64,000 nucleotides of DNA from Fretibacterium sp. OH1220_COT-178 (GTDB lineage: Bacteria; Synergistota; Synergistia; Synergistales; Aminobacteriaceae), in contig NZ_RQYL01000019.1 in the NCBI RefSeq assembly GCF_003860125.1, forward strand, positions 34,295-98,294, written 5' to 3'. Under the pieces are notes generated by a model that was given only the letters and a program-made list of their open reading frames with translations, ran no database searches and had not been told where the DNA came from. Below, one piece after another: positions 8,521-16,633 of this stretch. Every line of letters starts with the position of its first letter. Position 1 is the stretch's first letter. Both the position numbers and the translations under genes were made by a program.

Positions 8521-8607
8521 TGGTGCGGAGGGGGAGAATCGAACTCCCACAGCTTTACAGCCACAAGATCCTTAGTCTTGCGCGTCTACCAATTCCGCCA
8601 CCCCCGC
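8521..8607 (-). tRNA. tRNA-Leu, anticodon AAG
   Basis: An 87-base class II tRNA with encoded CCA. The acceptor stem GCGGGGG pairs with CCTCCGC (one G-U), the D-arm has GGCGGAATTGGTAGACGC, a long variable arm follows, and the T-arm contains GTTCGATTC. The anticodon arm is CAAGA-CTAAGGA-TCTTG; with T33 fixed, positions 34-36 read AAG, so it decodes CUU and, if A34 is deaminated to inosine, also CUC. Most bacteria use GAG for these codons, so A34 in a leucine tRNA is unusual. It has its own promoter and terminator. Confidence 0.9.
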
Positions 8608-8619
8608 AAAACAGGAAAT

Positions 8620-8647
8620 ATTATACAGACTATCCCGGGAACGTCAA
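8620..8647 (-). promoter_or_regulatory. Promoter of tRNA-Leu
   Basis: On the minus strand TTGACG (8647-8642) and a perfect TATAAT (8625-8620) are spaced by 16 bases and end 12 bases before the tRNA 5' end. Confidence 0.75.
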
Positions 8648-8729
8648 GAGGAAGGGGCGAAAAAGTCGGCTCCGATAGGGGGTCGCACGACGGGAGGGGA
8701 TGGGGCTCTGGGGCCGGGGGAACGGCAAA

Positions 8730-8754
8730 GGGGGGCCGAAGGCTCCGGCCCCCC
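8730..8754 (-). terminator. Probable terminator of the peptide-importer operon
   Basis: A 9-bp GC stem (8730-8738 with 8746-8754) with a seven-base loop lies 19 bases after the stop of the binding-protein gene; on the minus strand it is followed by TTTGCC, a short T tract. Confidence 0.6.
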
Positions 8755-8773
8755 CGATCCATGACCCGGGGGT

Positions 8774-10282
8774 CTATTGCTCCGCCGTCACGTTCTCCAG
8801 CTTGTGGTAGCCCGCGGGGTCGAGGGCGAAGCCCTGCACCTTCCTGGATGCACCGGCGTTGATCGTGGAGTAGAAGAGCGGCGCGTTGTTCGAGACGTCC
8901 TGCAGGATGTCCTCGAGGTCGGAGTAGGCCTTGCGCCGGACCGCCTCGTCCGTGCTGTTGCGGCCCAGGTTCACGAGCTCGTTCACCTTGGGGTCCTGGA
9001 TGAAGCTGCGGTTTCCGGGGGCGCCCACCTGGGTGGAGTAGACCAGGGAGTAGTAGGTGTAGTCGGCGTCGGCCGTGGAGGTCGTCCACCCGAAGTAGCC
9101 CATGTCGTGCTCGCCATTGGCGCAGCGCTCGATGAAGCTGCCGAACTCCATCACCTTCACCTCGCACTGGATGCCGACCTCGAGCAGCATCGCCTGAATG
9201 GCCTGGCAGACCTCGATGCGGACCTGGTTGTCGTTCACCCACAGCGTGCAGGAGAAGCCGTCGGCGTATCCCGCCTCCTTCAGCAGCTTCCTGGCGAGCT
9301 CCACGTCGTAGGCGTACGGCTTGTGCCCGGAGTAGCCGAACACGCCCGGGGCGATCAGGGCGCCGGCGGGGTCCCCCGCGCCGTACATGATGGCGTCGAT
9401 GATCGTCTCGACGTCGATGGCGTGCCGGATCGCCTGGCGCACCAGCTTGTTGTCGAAGGGCTTCTTCTTCATGTTGAAGGAGACGTACCAGCAGGATAGC
9501 CCCGCCTTCTCGAGGAGCTCGAGGTTCGCGTTCTCCCGGACGCGCTTGACGTCGTTGGCCTGGATGTCCGTGGCGATGTCCACCTCGCCGGTCTCGAGCG
9601 CGATGGTGCGCTGCGCCGCCTCGGGGACGACCTTCATGACGAGGTTCGCGGTCTTGGGCGCGCCGGCGTAGTAGGCGTCGAACGCGGCCAGCTTGATGGC
9701 GTCGCCCTGCTTCCACTCCACGAACTTGTAGGGGCCGGACCCCACGGGGTTCAGGCGGAAACGGGCCTCGTCGGCCTTCACGTAGGCCTCCGGGACGATG
9801 GCCGAGGAGGGGTGCGCCAGGTTGCGCAGGGCCGCGGCGTAGGGGGCGGCCGTCTCGATGACGACGGTCTGGTCGTCCACCAGCCTGACCTCCTTGATGA
9901 AGTTGACGATGTAGGAGACGGCGGTGGAGGCGATGGCGCGATCGAGCGAGAACTTGACGTCCCTCGCCGTCAGATCGCTGCCGTCGTGGAACTTGATCCC
10001 CTTACGGACGCGGATCTGGAGCTGGGTGTCGCTGAGGTGCTCCCAGGACTCCGCGATCTGGCCGGCGACCTTGCCGTCGGCGTCCGTCGTGAACAGCGTG
10101 TCGAAGATCTGGTTGGTCACCATGACGGCGGGCGTCTCCTTGCCGATGTGCGGATCGAGCGAGGTGACGTCCGCGCCCTGGGCCCAGGTCAGGGTGTCCT
10201 TGCGGGCCGGGCCCGCCGCTGCGGGCATGCCGGTGGAGAGGAAGAGCGCCGTGACGAGAAGTGCTGACAGAAACCGTTTCAT
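8774..10282 (-). CDS. Peptide ABC transporter substrate-binding protein (family 5)
   Basis: 502 residues with a Sec signal peptide ending near AAAGPA and no lipobox cysteine, so it is probably a soluble periplasmic protein. The family-5 signature is present: LTWAQGADVTSLDPHIG at the N-terminus, NQIFDTLFTTDADGK and SWEHLSDTQLQIRVRKGIKFHDGS. It binds peptides (DppA/OppA type) and delivers them to the permease encoded upstream in the same run. It is the last gene of the operon, 51 bases after the second ATPase. Ligand class (dipeptide, oligopeptide or opine) cannot be decided by eye. Confidence 0.9.
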   Translation of the reverse strand: MKRFLSALLVTALFLSTGMPAAAGPARKDTLTWAQGADVTSLDPHIGKETPAVMVTNQIFDTLFTTDADGKVAGQIAESWEHLSDTQLQIRVRKGIKFHDGSDLTARDVKFSLDRAIASTAVSYIVNFIKEVRLVDDQTVVIETAAPYAAALRNLAHPSSAIVPEAYVKADEARFRLNPVGSGPYKFVEWKQGDAIKLAAFDAYYAGAPKTANLVMKVVPEAAQRTIALETGEVDIATDIQANDVKRVRENANLELLEKAGLSCWYVSFNMKKKPFDNKLVRQAIRHAIDVETIIDAIMYGAGDPAGALIAPGVFGYSGHKPYAYDVELARKLLKEAGYADGFSCTLWVNDNQVRIEVCQAIQAMLLEVGIQCEVKVMEFGSFIERCANGEHDMGYFGWTTSTADADYTYYSLVYSTQVGAPGNRSFIQDPKVNELVNLGRNSTDEAVRRKAYSDLEDILQDVSNNAPLFYSTINAGASRKVQGFALDPAGYHKLENVTAEQ

Positions 10283-10333
10283 CGTAGACCTCCTGTTGAT
10301 TGGGATGATGACACAACCGGACGCGGGGCCGGT

Positions 10334-11311
10334 TTATGTTCGGGGTTGCGGGGCGCGGCCGTACAGGGTACAGGCGCAGAAGTGGCCGGGGGCGACCTCC
10401 GCCAGCGGAACGTCCCGCGCGGTGCACTCGGGAGCCGCCCGGGGACAGCGCTTGGCGAAACGGCAGCCGGCGTCGGGATCGACGGGCGAGGTGATCTCGC
10501 CCGTCAGGGGGATGCGCTCCGGGACGAAATCCGGGTCCGGAACGGGAATCGCGGAGAGCAGCGCCTTGGTGTAGGGGTGCATCGGGTGCGCGAAGAGCTC
10601 GTCCGCCGGGGCCTTCTCCACCATCTGGCCCAGGTACATCACCGCGATGTCGTCCGACAAATGCTTGACCACGGAGAGGTCGTGCGTGATGAACATGTAG
10701 GTGAGCCCCAGGTCCCGCTGGAGGTCCTGCATCAGGTTCAGGATCTGGGCCTGGATGGAGACGTCGAGCGCGGAGACGGGCTCGTCGCAGACGATGAACT
10801 TCGGCTCGAGGGCCAGCGCCCGGGCGATGCCGATCCGTTGGCGCCGCCCCCCGTCCAGCTCGTGCGGGTAGGCATTGATCAGGCGCTCGGAGAGGCCGAC
10901 CCGGTCCATCATGTCCAGGACGCGCCGGCTCAGGGCGGTCCGGTCCCGCCCGGAGCAGACGCCCTGGATCAGCAGGGGCTCCGTGATCGTCTCGAACACG
11001 GTCATCCGCGGGTTCAGGGAGGCGAAGGGGTCCTGGAAGATGATCTGCATCTCCCGCCGGAGCTTCTTGAGACGCTCCGGGCCGTAGGTCAGAATGTTCT
11101 GGCCCTCGAACCACACCTCGCCGGAGGTCGGCTCGTGGAGCCGCAGGATGGCACGTCCCAGCGTGGACTTGCCGCACCCGGACTCGCCCACGACCCCGAG
11201 CGTCTCGCGCGCACGGATGGAGAAGCTCACGTCGTCCACGGCGTGGAGCGTCCCGGCCCGCGTGCTGAAGTATTTTTTGAGGTGTACGACCCTGAGCAGT
11301 TCGGCGTTCAT
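10334..11311 (-). CDS. Peptide ABC transporter ATP-binding protein, OppF/DppF type
   Basis: 325 residues. Walker [10 protein letters not shown] (about 41-49), Q-loop IIFQDP, Walker [13 protein letters not shown] and the H-loop THDLSVV are intact. The ABC signature reads LDGGRRQR where the family normally has LSGGQ/FSGGQ, so two signature positions (Ser and Gln) differ. The C-terminal oligopeptide-transporter region has the Cys-containing motif [15 protein letters not shown] seen in this subfamily. It overlaps the other ATPase gene by four bases (ATGA), and the two would form a heterodimer. Confidence 0.9.
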   Translation of the reverse strand: MNAELLRVVHLKKYFSTRAGTLHAVDDVSFSIRARETLGVVGESGCGKSTLGRAILRLHEPTSGEVWFEGQNILTYGPERLKKLRREMQIIFQDPFASLNPRMTVFETITEPLLIQGVCSGRDRTALSRRVLDMMDRVGLSERLINAYPHELDGGRRQRIGIARALALEPKFIVCDEPVSALDVSIQAQILNLMQDLQRDLGLTYMFITHDLSVVKHLSDDIAVMYLGQMVEKAPADELFAHPMHPYTKALLSAIPVPDPDFVPERIPLTGEITSPVDPDAGCRFAKRCPRAAPECTARDVPLAEVAPGHFCACTLYGRAPQPRT

Positions 11312-12276
11312 GCCCGGCCTCCTCCCACGAGCACGCAGCGCACGGCGTGCGCGCCGCCGACGTCCGTCAGCGGGACCGGCAGAGCGCAGGCATCGCAGCG
11401 GTGCGGACAGCGCTCCGAGAAGGAGCAGCCCGGAGGCAGGTTCGTCGGGTCCGGCATCAGTCCCTTGATGGGGCGCAGCCGGTCCGCCTTGGAGTCGAGG
11501 CTCGGGATGGACTGGAACAGCCCCACCGTGTACGGGTGCCTCGGGTCCTTGAAGACGTCCCGCAGGGTGCCGTACTCCATCAGGGTCCCCGCGTAGAGGA
11601 TGGCCACGGTATCGCAGTTCTGCGCCACCACGCCCAGGTCGTGCGTGATGAGCATGACGGACGTGTCGAGCCGGTTCTTGAGCTCGCGGATCATGTCGAG
11701 CACCTGGGCCTGGATGGTGACGTCCAGGGCCGTCGTCGGCTCGTCGGCGATCAGGAGGCGGGGCGCGCAGGCCAGCGCGATGGCGATCCCGACCCGCTGC
11801 TTCATGCCGCCGGAGAACTGGTGAGGGTACTCGGACGCGCGCTGCGGCGGGATCCCCACCATCTCCAGCATCCCCGCGGCCTCGGCGCGCGCCGCGCGCC
11901 GGTCGAGCTTCTTGTGGGCCTGGATGACCTCCATGATCTGGTCGCCCACCGTCATCACGGGGTTGAGGCTTGTCATGGGGTCCTGAAAGATCATGGAGAT
12001 CTTTCGGCCGCGTATGCCGCGCATCTCGACCTCGGAGAGCTCCAGCAGGTCCCGGCCCTCGAACAGCACCCGGCCGGAGACGATCCGGCCCGGGGGCGTG
12101 GGGACGAGGCGCAGGATGCCCTTGGCCAGCGTCGTCTTGCCCGCGCCCCCCTCGCCGACGACGCCCAGGGTCTGCCCCTTCAGGAGGGGCAGCGTCACGG
12201 AGTTCAGGGCGGCCACGACCCCGTCGTCGGTCTCGTAGCGTATGACCAGGTCCTTGACCTCGAGCAGCTTGTCCAT
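11308..12276 (-). CDS. Peptide ABC transporter ATP-binding protein, OppD/DppD type
   Basis: 322 residues with Walker [10 protein letters not shown] (a variant of the usual GESGSGKS), signature [15 protein letters not shown], Walker [13 protein letters not shown] and the H-loop THDLGVV. The C-terminal oligopeptide-family tail carries the cysteine cluster [15 protein letters not shown], which in some DppD/OppD-type proteins binds an iron-sulphur cluster. It sits 10 bases after the dppC-like permease gene. With the OppF-type protein it powers peptide import. Confidence 0.9.
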   Translation of the reverse strand: MDKLLEVKDLVIRYETDDGVVAALNSVTLPLLKGQTLGVVGEGGAGKTTLAKGILRLVPTPPGRIVSGRVLFEGRDLLELSEVEMRGIRGRKISMIFQDPMTSLNPVMTVGDQIMEVIQAHKKLDRRAARAEAAGMLEMVGIPPQRASEYPHQFSGGMKQRVGIAIALACAPRLLIADEPTTALDVTIQAQVLDMIRELKNRLDTSVMLITHDLGVVAQNCDTVAILYAGTLMEYGTLRDVFKDPRHPYTVGLFQSIPSLDSKADRLRPIKGLMPDPTNLPPGCSFSERCPHRCDACALPVPLTDVGGAHAVRCVLVGGGRA

Positions 12277-12286
12277 GTCCGTTCCC

Positions 12287-13186
12287 TCAGCTCTTCAATT
12301 TGGGGTCCAGGGCGTCCCTGAGCCCGTCCCCGACGAGGTTGAGCGCCAGAATCGTCAGCATGATCCCGAGCCCGGGGATCATCGTGATGTGCCACGCGTC
12401 GCGGATGTAGGTTCTTGCGTTGGAGAGCATCGAGCCCCACTCCGGGGTCGGGGGCTGGATGCCCAGCCCGAGGAAGCTCAGGCCGGCGATGGAGAGTATG
12501 GCGCCCGCGACGCCCAGCGTGGCCTGCACGATGAGCGGGGCCAGGGAGTTGGGGACGATGTACTTGGTGATGATCCGGGGATCGCTCGCGCCCACCGAGC
12601 GGGCGGCCTCGATGAACTCCTGCTCCTTGACGGTGAGGACCGAGGCGCGGACCGTCCGGGCGAAGGTGGGGACGTAGGCGATGCTGATCGCGATGAGCAC
12701 GTTGACGAGCCCCGGTCCCAGAGCGGCGACGATCGCGGTGGCCAGGAGCATCGAGGGGATCGCCAGCAGGATGTCCATGGCGCGCATCAGGACGTTGTCG
12801 GCCCTCTTGTAGTAGCCCGCGACCGCCCCGATGGCCCCACCGGCGAGCGTGGAGAACGCGATGCCCGCCATGCCCATGAACAGGGAGTAGCGGATGCCCC
12901 AGAGCATCCTCAAAAACATGTCCCGGCCGAACTCGTCGAGCCCGAAGATGTGCGCGGCGCTCGGCCCCTTCAGCTTGAGCCGCAGGTTCTGCTTGATGAC
13001 GCTGCTCCTGTAGAAGGCCTGACCGTCCGCGAGGTCCCACACGATGGTGACGACGGCCGCCCCCGCCAGAATCAGCAAGAACGCGAGGGACAGGAGGGCC
13101 AGCCTGTTCTTCTTGAATCGGCGCCACGCCTCCTGCCAGAGGGTGCGCTGCTTCCGGGCGGCGGGTTCGAGATGTTTTCCGTTCAT
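12287..13186 (-). CDS. Peptide ABC transporter permease, DppC/OppC type
   Basis: 299 residues with an N-terminal cytosolic stretch, a first helix (LALLSLAFLLILAGAAVVTIV), an extracytoplasmic segment typical of OppC (IFGLDEFGRDMFLRMLWG) and about five further helices. The EAA coupling motif is EFIEAARSVGASDPRIITKYIVPN. It forms the channel with the DppB-type permease encoded 12 bases upstream. Confidence 0.92.
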   Translation of the reverse strand: MNGKHLEPAARKQRTLWQEAWRRFKKNRLALLSLAFLLILAGAAVVTIVWDLADGQAFYRSSVIKQNLRLKLKGPSAAHIFGLDEFGRDMFLRMLWGIRYSLFMGMAGIAFSTLAGGAIGAVAGYYKRADNVLMRAMDILLAIPSMLLATAIVAALGPGLVNVLIAISIAYVPTFARTVRASVLTVKEQEFIEAARSVGASDPRIITKYIVPNSLAPLIVQATLGVAGAILSIAGLSFLGLGIQPPTPEWGSMLSNARTYIRDAWHITMIPGLGIMLTILALNLVGDGLRDALDPKLKS

Positions 13187-13198
13187 GATGGTTTCGGC

Positions 13199-14152
13199 TC
13201 ACCGTCCTTGGAACTGAGACTTGATGCGCGGGTCGACGAACGCGTAGATGATGTCGACCGCCAGATTGACCAGGGAGAACATGACCGCGAGAAAGATCAC
13301 CGAGCCCAGAACCAGCGGCATGTCCTTGGACTTGATGGACTCCACCATCAGGCGTCCGAGCCCCGGCCAGGAGAAGATGGTCTCCGTCAGCATCGCCCCG
13401 CCCAGAAGGTGGCCGAACTGGAGGCCGACCGCGGTTACGATGGGGATCAGCGCGTTGCGCATCATGTGGCGGGTGGTGACGAGGCGCTCCGGAATGCCCT
13501 TGGAGCGCGCGGTGCTGATGTAGTCCTGCCGGATGACCTCCAGCATGGACGAACGGGTCATGCGGACGATCGTGGCGGCGCAGCCCGTGCCGAGCGTCAG
13601 TGCGGGAAGGATCAGGCTCTTGAGCAGGGGCCAGAGGCCCTCGCCCATGCCCTGGGAGGGGAGCCAGCCCAGCCCGAGCGAGAAGATCAGGACCACGACG
13701 AGCCCGAACCAGAAGTTGGGCATCGCGACGCCGATCAGGGAGAGCACGGTGGTGGTGTAGTCCAGCAGGGTGTACTGGTGCTTCGCCGAGACGATCCCGG
13801 TCGGAATGCCGATGAGCAGAGCGACGAGGATACCCGCCAGGGCCAGGATGCAGGTGGCGGGGAAGCGGTCCAGCACCGTGTCCATGACGTCGATCTTGTT
13901 GCGGTAGGAGGTGCCCAGGTCGCCCCGGAGGGCTCCGGCCATGTAACGGAGGTAGCGGACGACGATGGGGTCGTTCAGCCCCAGCTCCTGGCGGGTCTGG
14001 GCCAGCAGTTCCGGCGTGGCGCCGTCCCCCAGGACGATGGCGGCGGGGTCCCCCGGCGTCAGGGCCAGGATGAAGAACACGATGAAGGTGACCCCCAGCA
14101 GCACGGGGATCATCATCAGGAGCCGTCTCAGGATGTAGCGGGACAAGGGCAT
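13199..14152 (-). CDS. Peptide ABC transporter permease, DppB/OppB type
   Basis: 317 residues from ATG 14152 (MPLSRYILRRLLMMIPVLLG, the usual DppB N-terminus); a longer frame to 14347 has no family similarity. It has six helices, the LTPGDPA motif after helix 1 and an EAA loop (STARSKGIPERLVTTRHMMRNALIP). First gene of the five-gene minus-strand importer run and divergent from lysW, whose regulatory region may serve both. Confidence 0.92.
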   Translation of the reverse strand: MPLSRYILRRLLMMIPVLLGVTFIVFFILALTPGDPAAIVLGDGATPELLAQTRQELGLNDPIVVRYLRYMAGALRGDLGTSYRNKIDVMDTVLDRFPATCILALAGILVALLIGIPTGIVSAKHQYTLLDYTTTVLSLIGVAMPNFWFGLVVVLIFSLGLGWLPSQGMGEGLWPLLKSLILPALTLGTGCAATIVRMTRSSMLEVIRQDYISTARSKGIPERLVTTRHMMRNALIPIVTAVGLQFGHLLGGAMLTETIFSWPGLGRLMVESIKSKDMPLVLGSVIFLAVMFSLVNLAVDIIYAFVDPRIKSQFQGR

Positions 14153-14311
14153 CAACTCCGTGGGGTTGCTTATGGTCTCCCGGAAGAGGAGGTGTCGGCG
14201 GCACGCGTAAAACGTCCCCGATGGAATGCCGTCGTCAAGGGGACATCTCCACCATTCTAGCACGTTGTCGCGGTGTTGTCCTTCCGGTGCGCAATCGGCG
14301 GCGGATGCCGC

Positions 14312-14340
14312 TTGACAAAAGTTGCGAGTGAGGATACCAT
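14312..14340 (+). promoter_or_regulatory. Promoter of the lysW operon
   Basis: TTGACA (14312-14317, perfect) and TACCAT (14335-14340) with a 17-base spacer. Predicted transcription starts near 14347, at the left edge of the palindrome 14342-14370. The half-site GTGAGG (14328-14333) lies inside the spacer just before the -10. Confidence 0.75.
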
Positions 14341-14341
14341 T

Positions 14342-14370
14342 CCTCACTAAATAAACTTTATTTTGTGAGG
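14342..14370 (+). promoter_or_regulatory. 29-base palindromic operator overlapping the lysW start site and ribosome-binding site
   Basis: The arms CCTCACTAAATAAA and TTTATTTTGTGAGG are inverted around a single C with one mismatch. A third copy of the outer half-site (GTGAGG, 14328-14333) also pairs with CCTCAC 14342-14347 across the -10 box. The right arm ends in the GAGG used as Shine-Dalgarno sequence. A repressor bound here would block both transcription and the start region. The identity of the protein is unknown; an ArgR- or Lrp-type sensor of lysine or arginine is plausible, but the sequence is not a standard ARG box. Confidence 0.65.
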
Positions 14371-14378
14371 TGGGTATT

Positions 14379-14552
14379 ATGTCAACAAAAGTTCAGTGCG
14401 TGGTTTGCGAAGGGGACGTCACCTTGGCCGCCGAGGTCTTGGAGGGGGAGCTGCTGATCTGCCCCGACTGCGGAACCGAGCTGGAGGTCGTCTCGCTGAA
14501 TCCCCCGACGCTCGCCGAGGCCCCCGAGGTTCAGGAGGACTGGGGAGAATAG
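14379..14552 (+). CDS. lysW: Amino-group carrier protein LysW
   Basis: 57 residues. Four zinc ligands (Cys7, Cys10, Cys28, Cys31), an acidic body and the invariant C-terminus EDWGE identify LysW. The gamma-carboxyl of its terminal glutamate is bonded to the amino group of alpha-aminoadipate (or glutamate), so intermediates stay carrier-bound until LysK releases the product. ATG 14379 is the start (GAGGTGG just upstream); an in-frame GTG at 14370 is inside the Shine-Dalgarno sequence. First gene of lysW-X-Y-Z-J-K. Confidence 0.93.
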   Translation: MSTKVQCVVCEGDVTLAAEVLEGELLICPDCGTELEVVSLNPPTLAEAPEVQEDWGE

Positions 14553-14555
14553 CCC

Positions 14556-15398
14556 ATGGCGCGGCTCTTCATCTTCTACACGCGTCTTCGCGTCGAGGAA
14601 AAGCTCCTGTTCAAGGCCGCGGAGGAGCGCAAGATCCCCTTCTCGGCGATCGACGTCGGCGACGCGCTCTGGCCGGAACTCCCCGCCGAGGCCGGCGACG
14701 TGGCGCTCTGCCGCTGCGTCGGACAAACGCAGAACTCGGCGCTGGCCGTCCTGCTGGAATCGCGGGGGGTGGCCACGGTCAACCCCTCGGGGGTGATGGC
14801 CGTCTGTGCCGACAAGATCGTTACCGCCGCCCGGCTCTCGGAGGCCGGGATTCCCCAGCCCGAATACGCGGTGGCCTTCTCCCTGGAGGGGGCGATCGAG
14901 GGGGGGAGGCGCCTGGGCTACCCTCTGGTTCTCAAGCCGGCGACGGGAAGCTGGGGCAGGCTCCTGGCGAAGATCAACGACCGGGATGCGCTCGAGGCGG
15001 TGGTCGAGCACAAGCTCCACATGGGCGCGGCGCACTCGGTCCTCTTCATGCAGCAGTACGTCGAGAAGCGGGGGTTCGACCTGCGCGCTACGGTGGTCGG
15101 AGGCAGGGCGATCACCCTGATCAAACGGTGCAGCGAACACTGGATCACCAACACGGCGCGCGGTGCGGTGCCCGAGGCCTGCCTCCTGAACCCCGAGATC
15201 GAGGGGCTCCTTGACCGGGTTCAGAGTGCCGTCGGGGGAGAGGTCCTTGCGGTGGACCTCTTTGAAACTCCGGGGGGATACCTGGTCAACGAGGTGAACG
15301 GCCAACCCGAATTCCGCAGCTCGGACGGCGGGCTGACGGGGGTCGACGTCGCGGGACGGCTGGTGGAACACGCGTGGTCCCTGGCGGCACGGGGATGA
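14556..15398 (+). CDS. lysX: LysW ligase LysX/ArgX (ATP-grasp)
   Basis: 280 residues, ATP-grasp fold of the RimK family. It joins alpha-aminoadipate (LysX) or glutamate (ArgX) to the C-terminus of LysW. Visible: CRCVGQTQNSALAVLLESRG, PLVLKPATGSWGR for ATP binding, the NTARGA motif and LVNEVNGQPEFRSS for metal/substrate. In characterised LysX/ArgX enzymes the residues around the last motif decide between aminoadipate and glutamate; NGQPEF is not decisive to my eye. It starts three bases after lysW. Confidence 0.9.
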   Translation: MARLFIFYTRLRVEEKLLFKAAEERKIPFSAIDVGDALWPELPAEAGDVALCRCVGQTQNSALAVLLESRGVATVNPSGVMAVCADKIVTAARLSEAGIPQPEYAVAFSLEGAIEGGRRLGYPLVLKPATGSWGRLLAKINDRDALEAVVEHKLHMGAAHSVLFMQQYVEKRGFDLRATVVGGRAITLIKRCSEHWITNTARGAVPEACLLNPEIEGLLDRVQSAVGGEVLAVDLFETPGGYLVNEVNGQPEFRSSDGGLTGVDVAGRLVEHAWSLAARG

Positions 15399-15414
15399 AG
15401 GGAGGGGGAGGAGG

Positions 15415-16464
15415 ATGACGACGAGGTTTCGGGCGGCGGTCTGGGGGGCGAACGGCATGGCGGGGGGCGAGGTCCTGCGCATTCTGGCCGCGCACCCCTC
15501 CGTCGGGGTGTCCTGCGCCGTCTCGAGGAGCCGGAGCGGGCAGCCGGTATGGCATGCGCATCCGCACCTCCGGAGCGCGTTTCCGGAGCTCGTGTTCAGC
15601 GCCCCGGAGGAGGCTTTGGAGCGCGAGGCGGACGTCGCCTTTCTGGCCCTTCCCCACGGGACGGCGCAACCGCTCATCAAGGTCTATCTGGACAGAGGGG
15701 GCAAGGTGGCCGATCTGTCCGCGGACGTGCGCCTCCGGAGCGCGTCGGACTATCGGAGATGGTACGGGGCGCCCCCGCTCCATCCGGAGCTCCTGGAGCG
15801 GGCGGTCTACGGTCTTCCGGAGCTGCATCGGGAGGCGCTCAGGGGCGCCTCTCTGGCGAGCGGGGTGGGCTGCAACGCGTCCTGCTCCATCCTCGGCCTC
15901 TATCCCCTCGCCCGGGCGGGGCTCGTCGGGGAGGCCCGAATCGAGGTCCGGGTCGGATCGTCCGAGGCCGGGGCGGCGCCGACCGTCGGCAGCCATCACC
16001 CCTACCGCAGCCGGACGCTCCGCGTCTACGAGGCGTTCCGGCACCGTCACCTCGCGGAGATCCTACAGGAATTGGACCTCTCCGAGGATCGGGTCACCCT
16101 GACGATGACGGCGGTGGAGATGATCCGCGGCGTCCAGATGATCGCGCAGGTGTCGCTCTCCCGCTCCGTGCGGGAGGCGGAGCTCTGGAAGCTCTATCGC
16201 GCCGCCTATGCGGACGAGCCGTTCGTCTCGCTCTGCCCGGCACGCCCCTCGCACCTGCGCCTTCCCGACCCGAAGCTGCTGACCGGGAGCAATCGGGTTC
16301 TCACGGGGTTCTCCCTCCACGAGGACGGCAGGCGGCTGATCGTCGTATGCGCGCTGGACAACCTGATGAAGGGCGCGGCGGGCAGCGCCGTGCAGTCCGC
16401 GAACCTGATGCTGGGCCTTCCGGAGGGGGAGGGGTTGGGGATGCTGCCGGTCTATCCGGCATAA
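15415..16464 (+). CDS. lysY: N-acetyl-gamma-glutamyl-phosphate reductase-like LysY/ArgC
   Basis: 349 residues. An N-terminal NAD(P)-binding motif (WGANGMAGGEVLRIL), the catalytic Cys153 in GVGCNASCSILGLYPL and the C-terminal GAAGSAVQSANLMLGL fit the ArgC/LysY family. It reduces the LysW-bound acyl phosphate to the semialdehyde. The context with lysW and lysX makes LysY (or the LysW-dependent ArgC role) more likely than acetyl-glutamate chemistry. Its stop codon runs straight into an inverted-repeat element that separates it from lysZ by 169 bases. Confidence 0.9.
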   Translation: MTTRFRAAVWGANGMAGGEVLRILAAHPSVGVSCAVSRSRSGQPVWHAHPHLRSAFPELVFSAPEEALEREADVAFLALPHGTAQPLIKVYLDRGGKVADLSADVRLRSASDYRRWYGAPPLHPELLERAVYGLPELHREALRGASLASGVGCNASCSILGLYPLARAGLVGEARIEVRVGSSEAGAAPTVGSHHPYRSRTLRVYEAFRHRHLAEILQELDLSEDRVTLTMTAVEMIRGVQMIAQVSLSRSVREAELWKLYRAAYADEPFVSLCPARPSHLRLPDPKLLTGSNRVLTGFSLHEDGRRLIVVCALDNLMKGAAGSAVQSANLMLGLPEGEGLGMLPVYPA

Positions 16465-16587
16465 TTCCAATTTCAAATCATTCGTATGCTTCGTTGTTTT
16501 TGCTCCCCTTGCTTGACGTACTGTTATGTACGCCTGCGCTGCGGTTCGCAAAAGCCGCCTCGCCTACAAATGATTTCGAAATGGAAT
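16464..16587. repeat. Imperfect inverted-repeat element inside the lys operon
   Basis: Arms of about 23 bases (16464-16486 and 16565-16587) are near-complementary: ATTCCA...TTCAAATCATTCGTA against TACAAATGATTTCGAAATGGAAT. Between them are smaller hairpins (GTACTGTTATGTAC; a GCGG/CCGC stem). The size and AT-rich ends resemble a non-autonomous palindromic element. It is the only sizeable gap in an otherwise tight operon and could lower or stabilise the downstream message. Confidence 0.6.
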
Positions 16588-16633
16588 AAAGGCGGGATGA
16601 GGGAATGATTTTTGGCCGAAAGGAGATTCTGCG

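Noticed and set aside
14342..14370. Terminator before lysW
   Set aside because: The palindrome is AT-rich in its centre with no T tract, overlaps the predicted start of transcription and reaches the ribosome-binding site, so an operator fits better.
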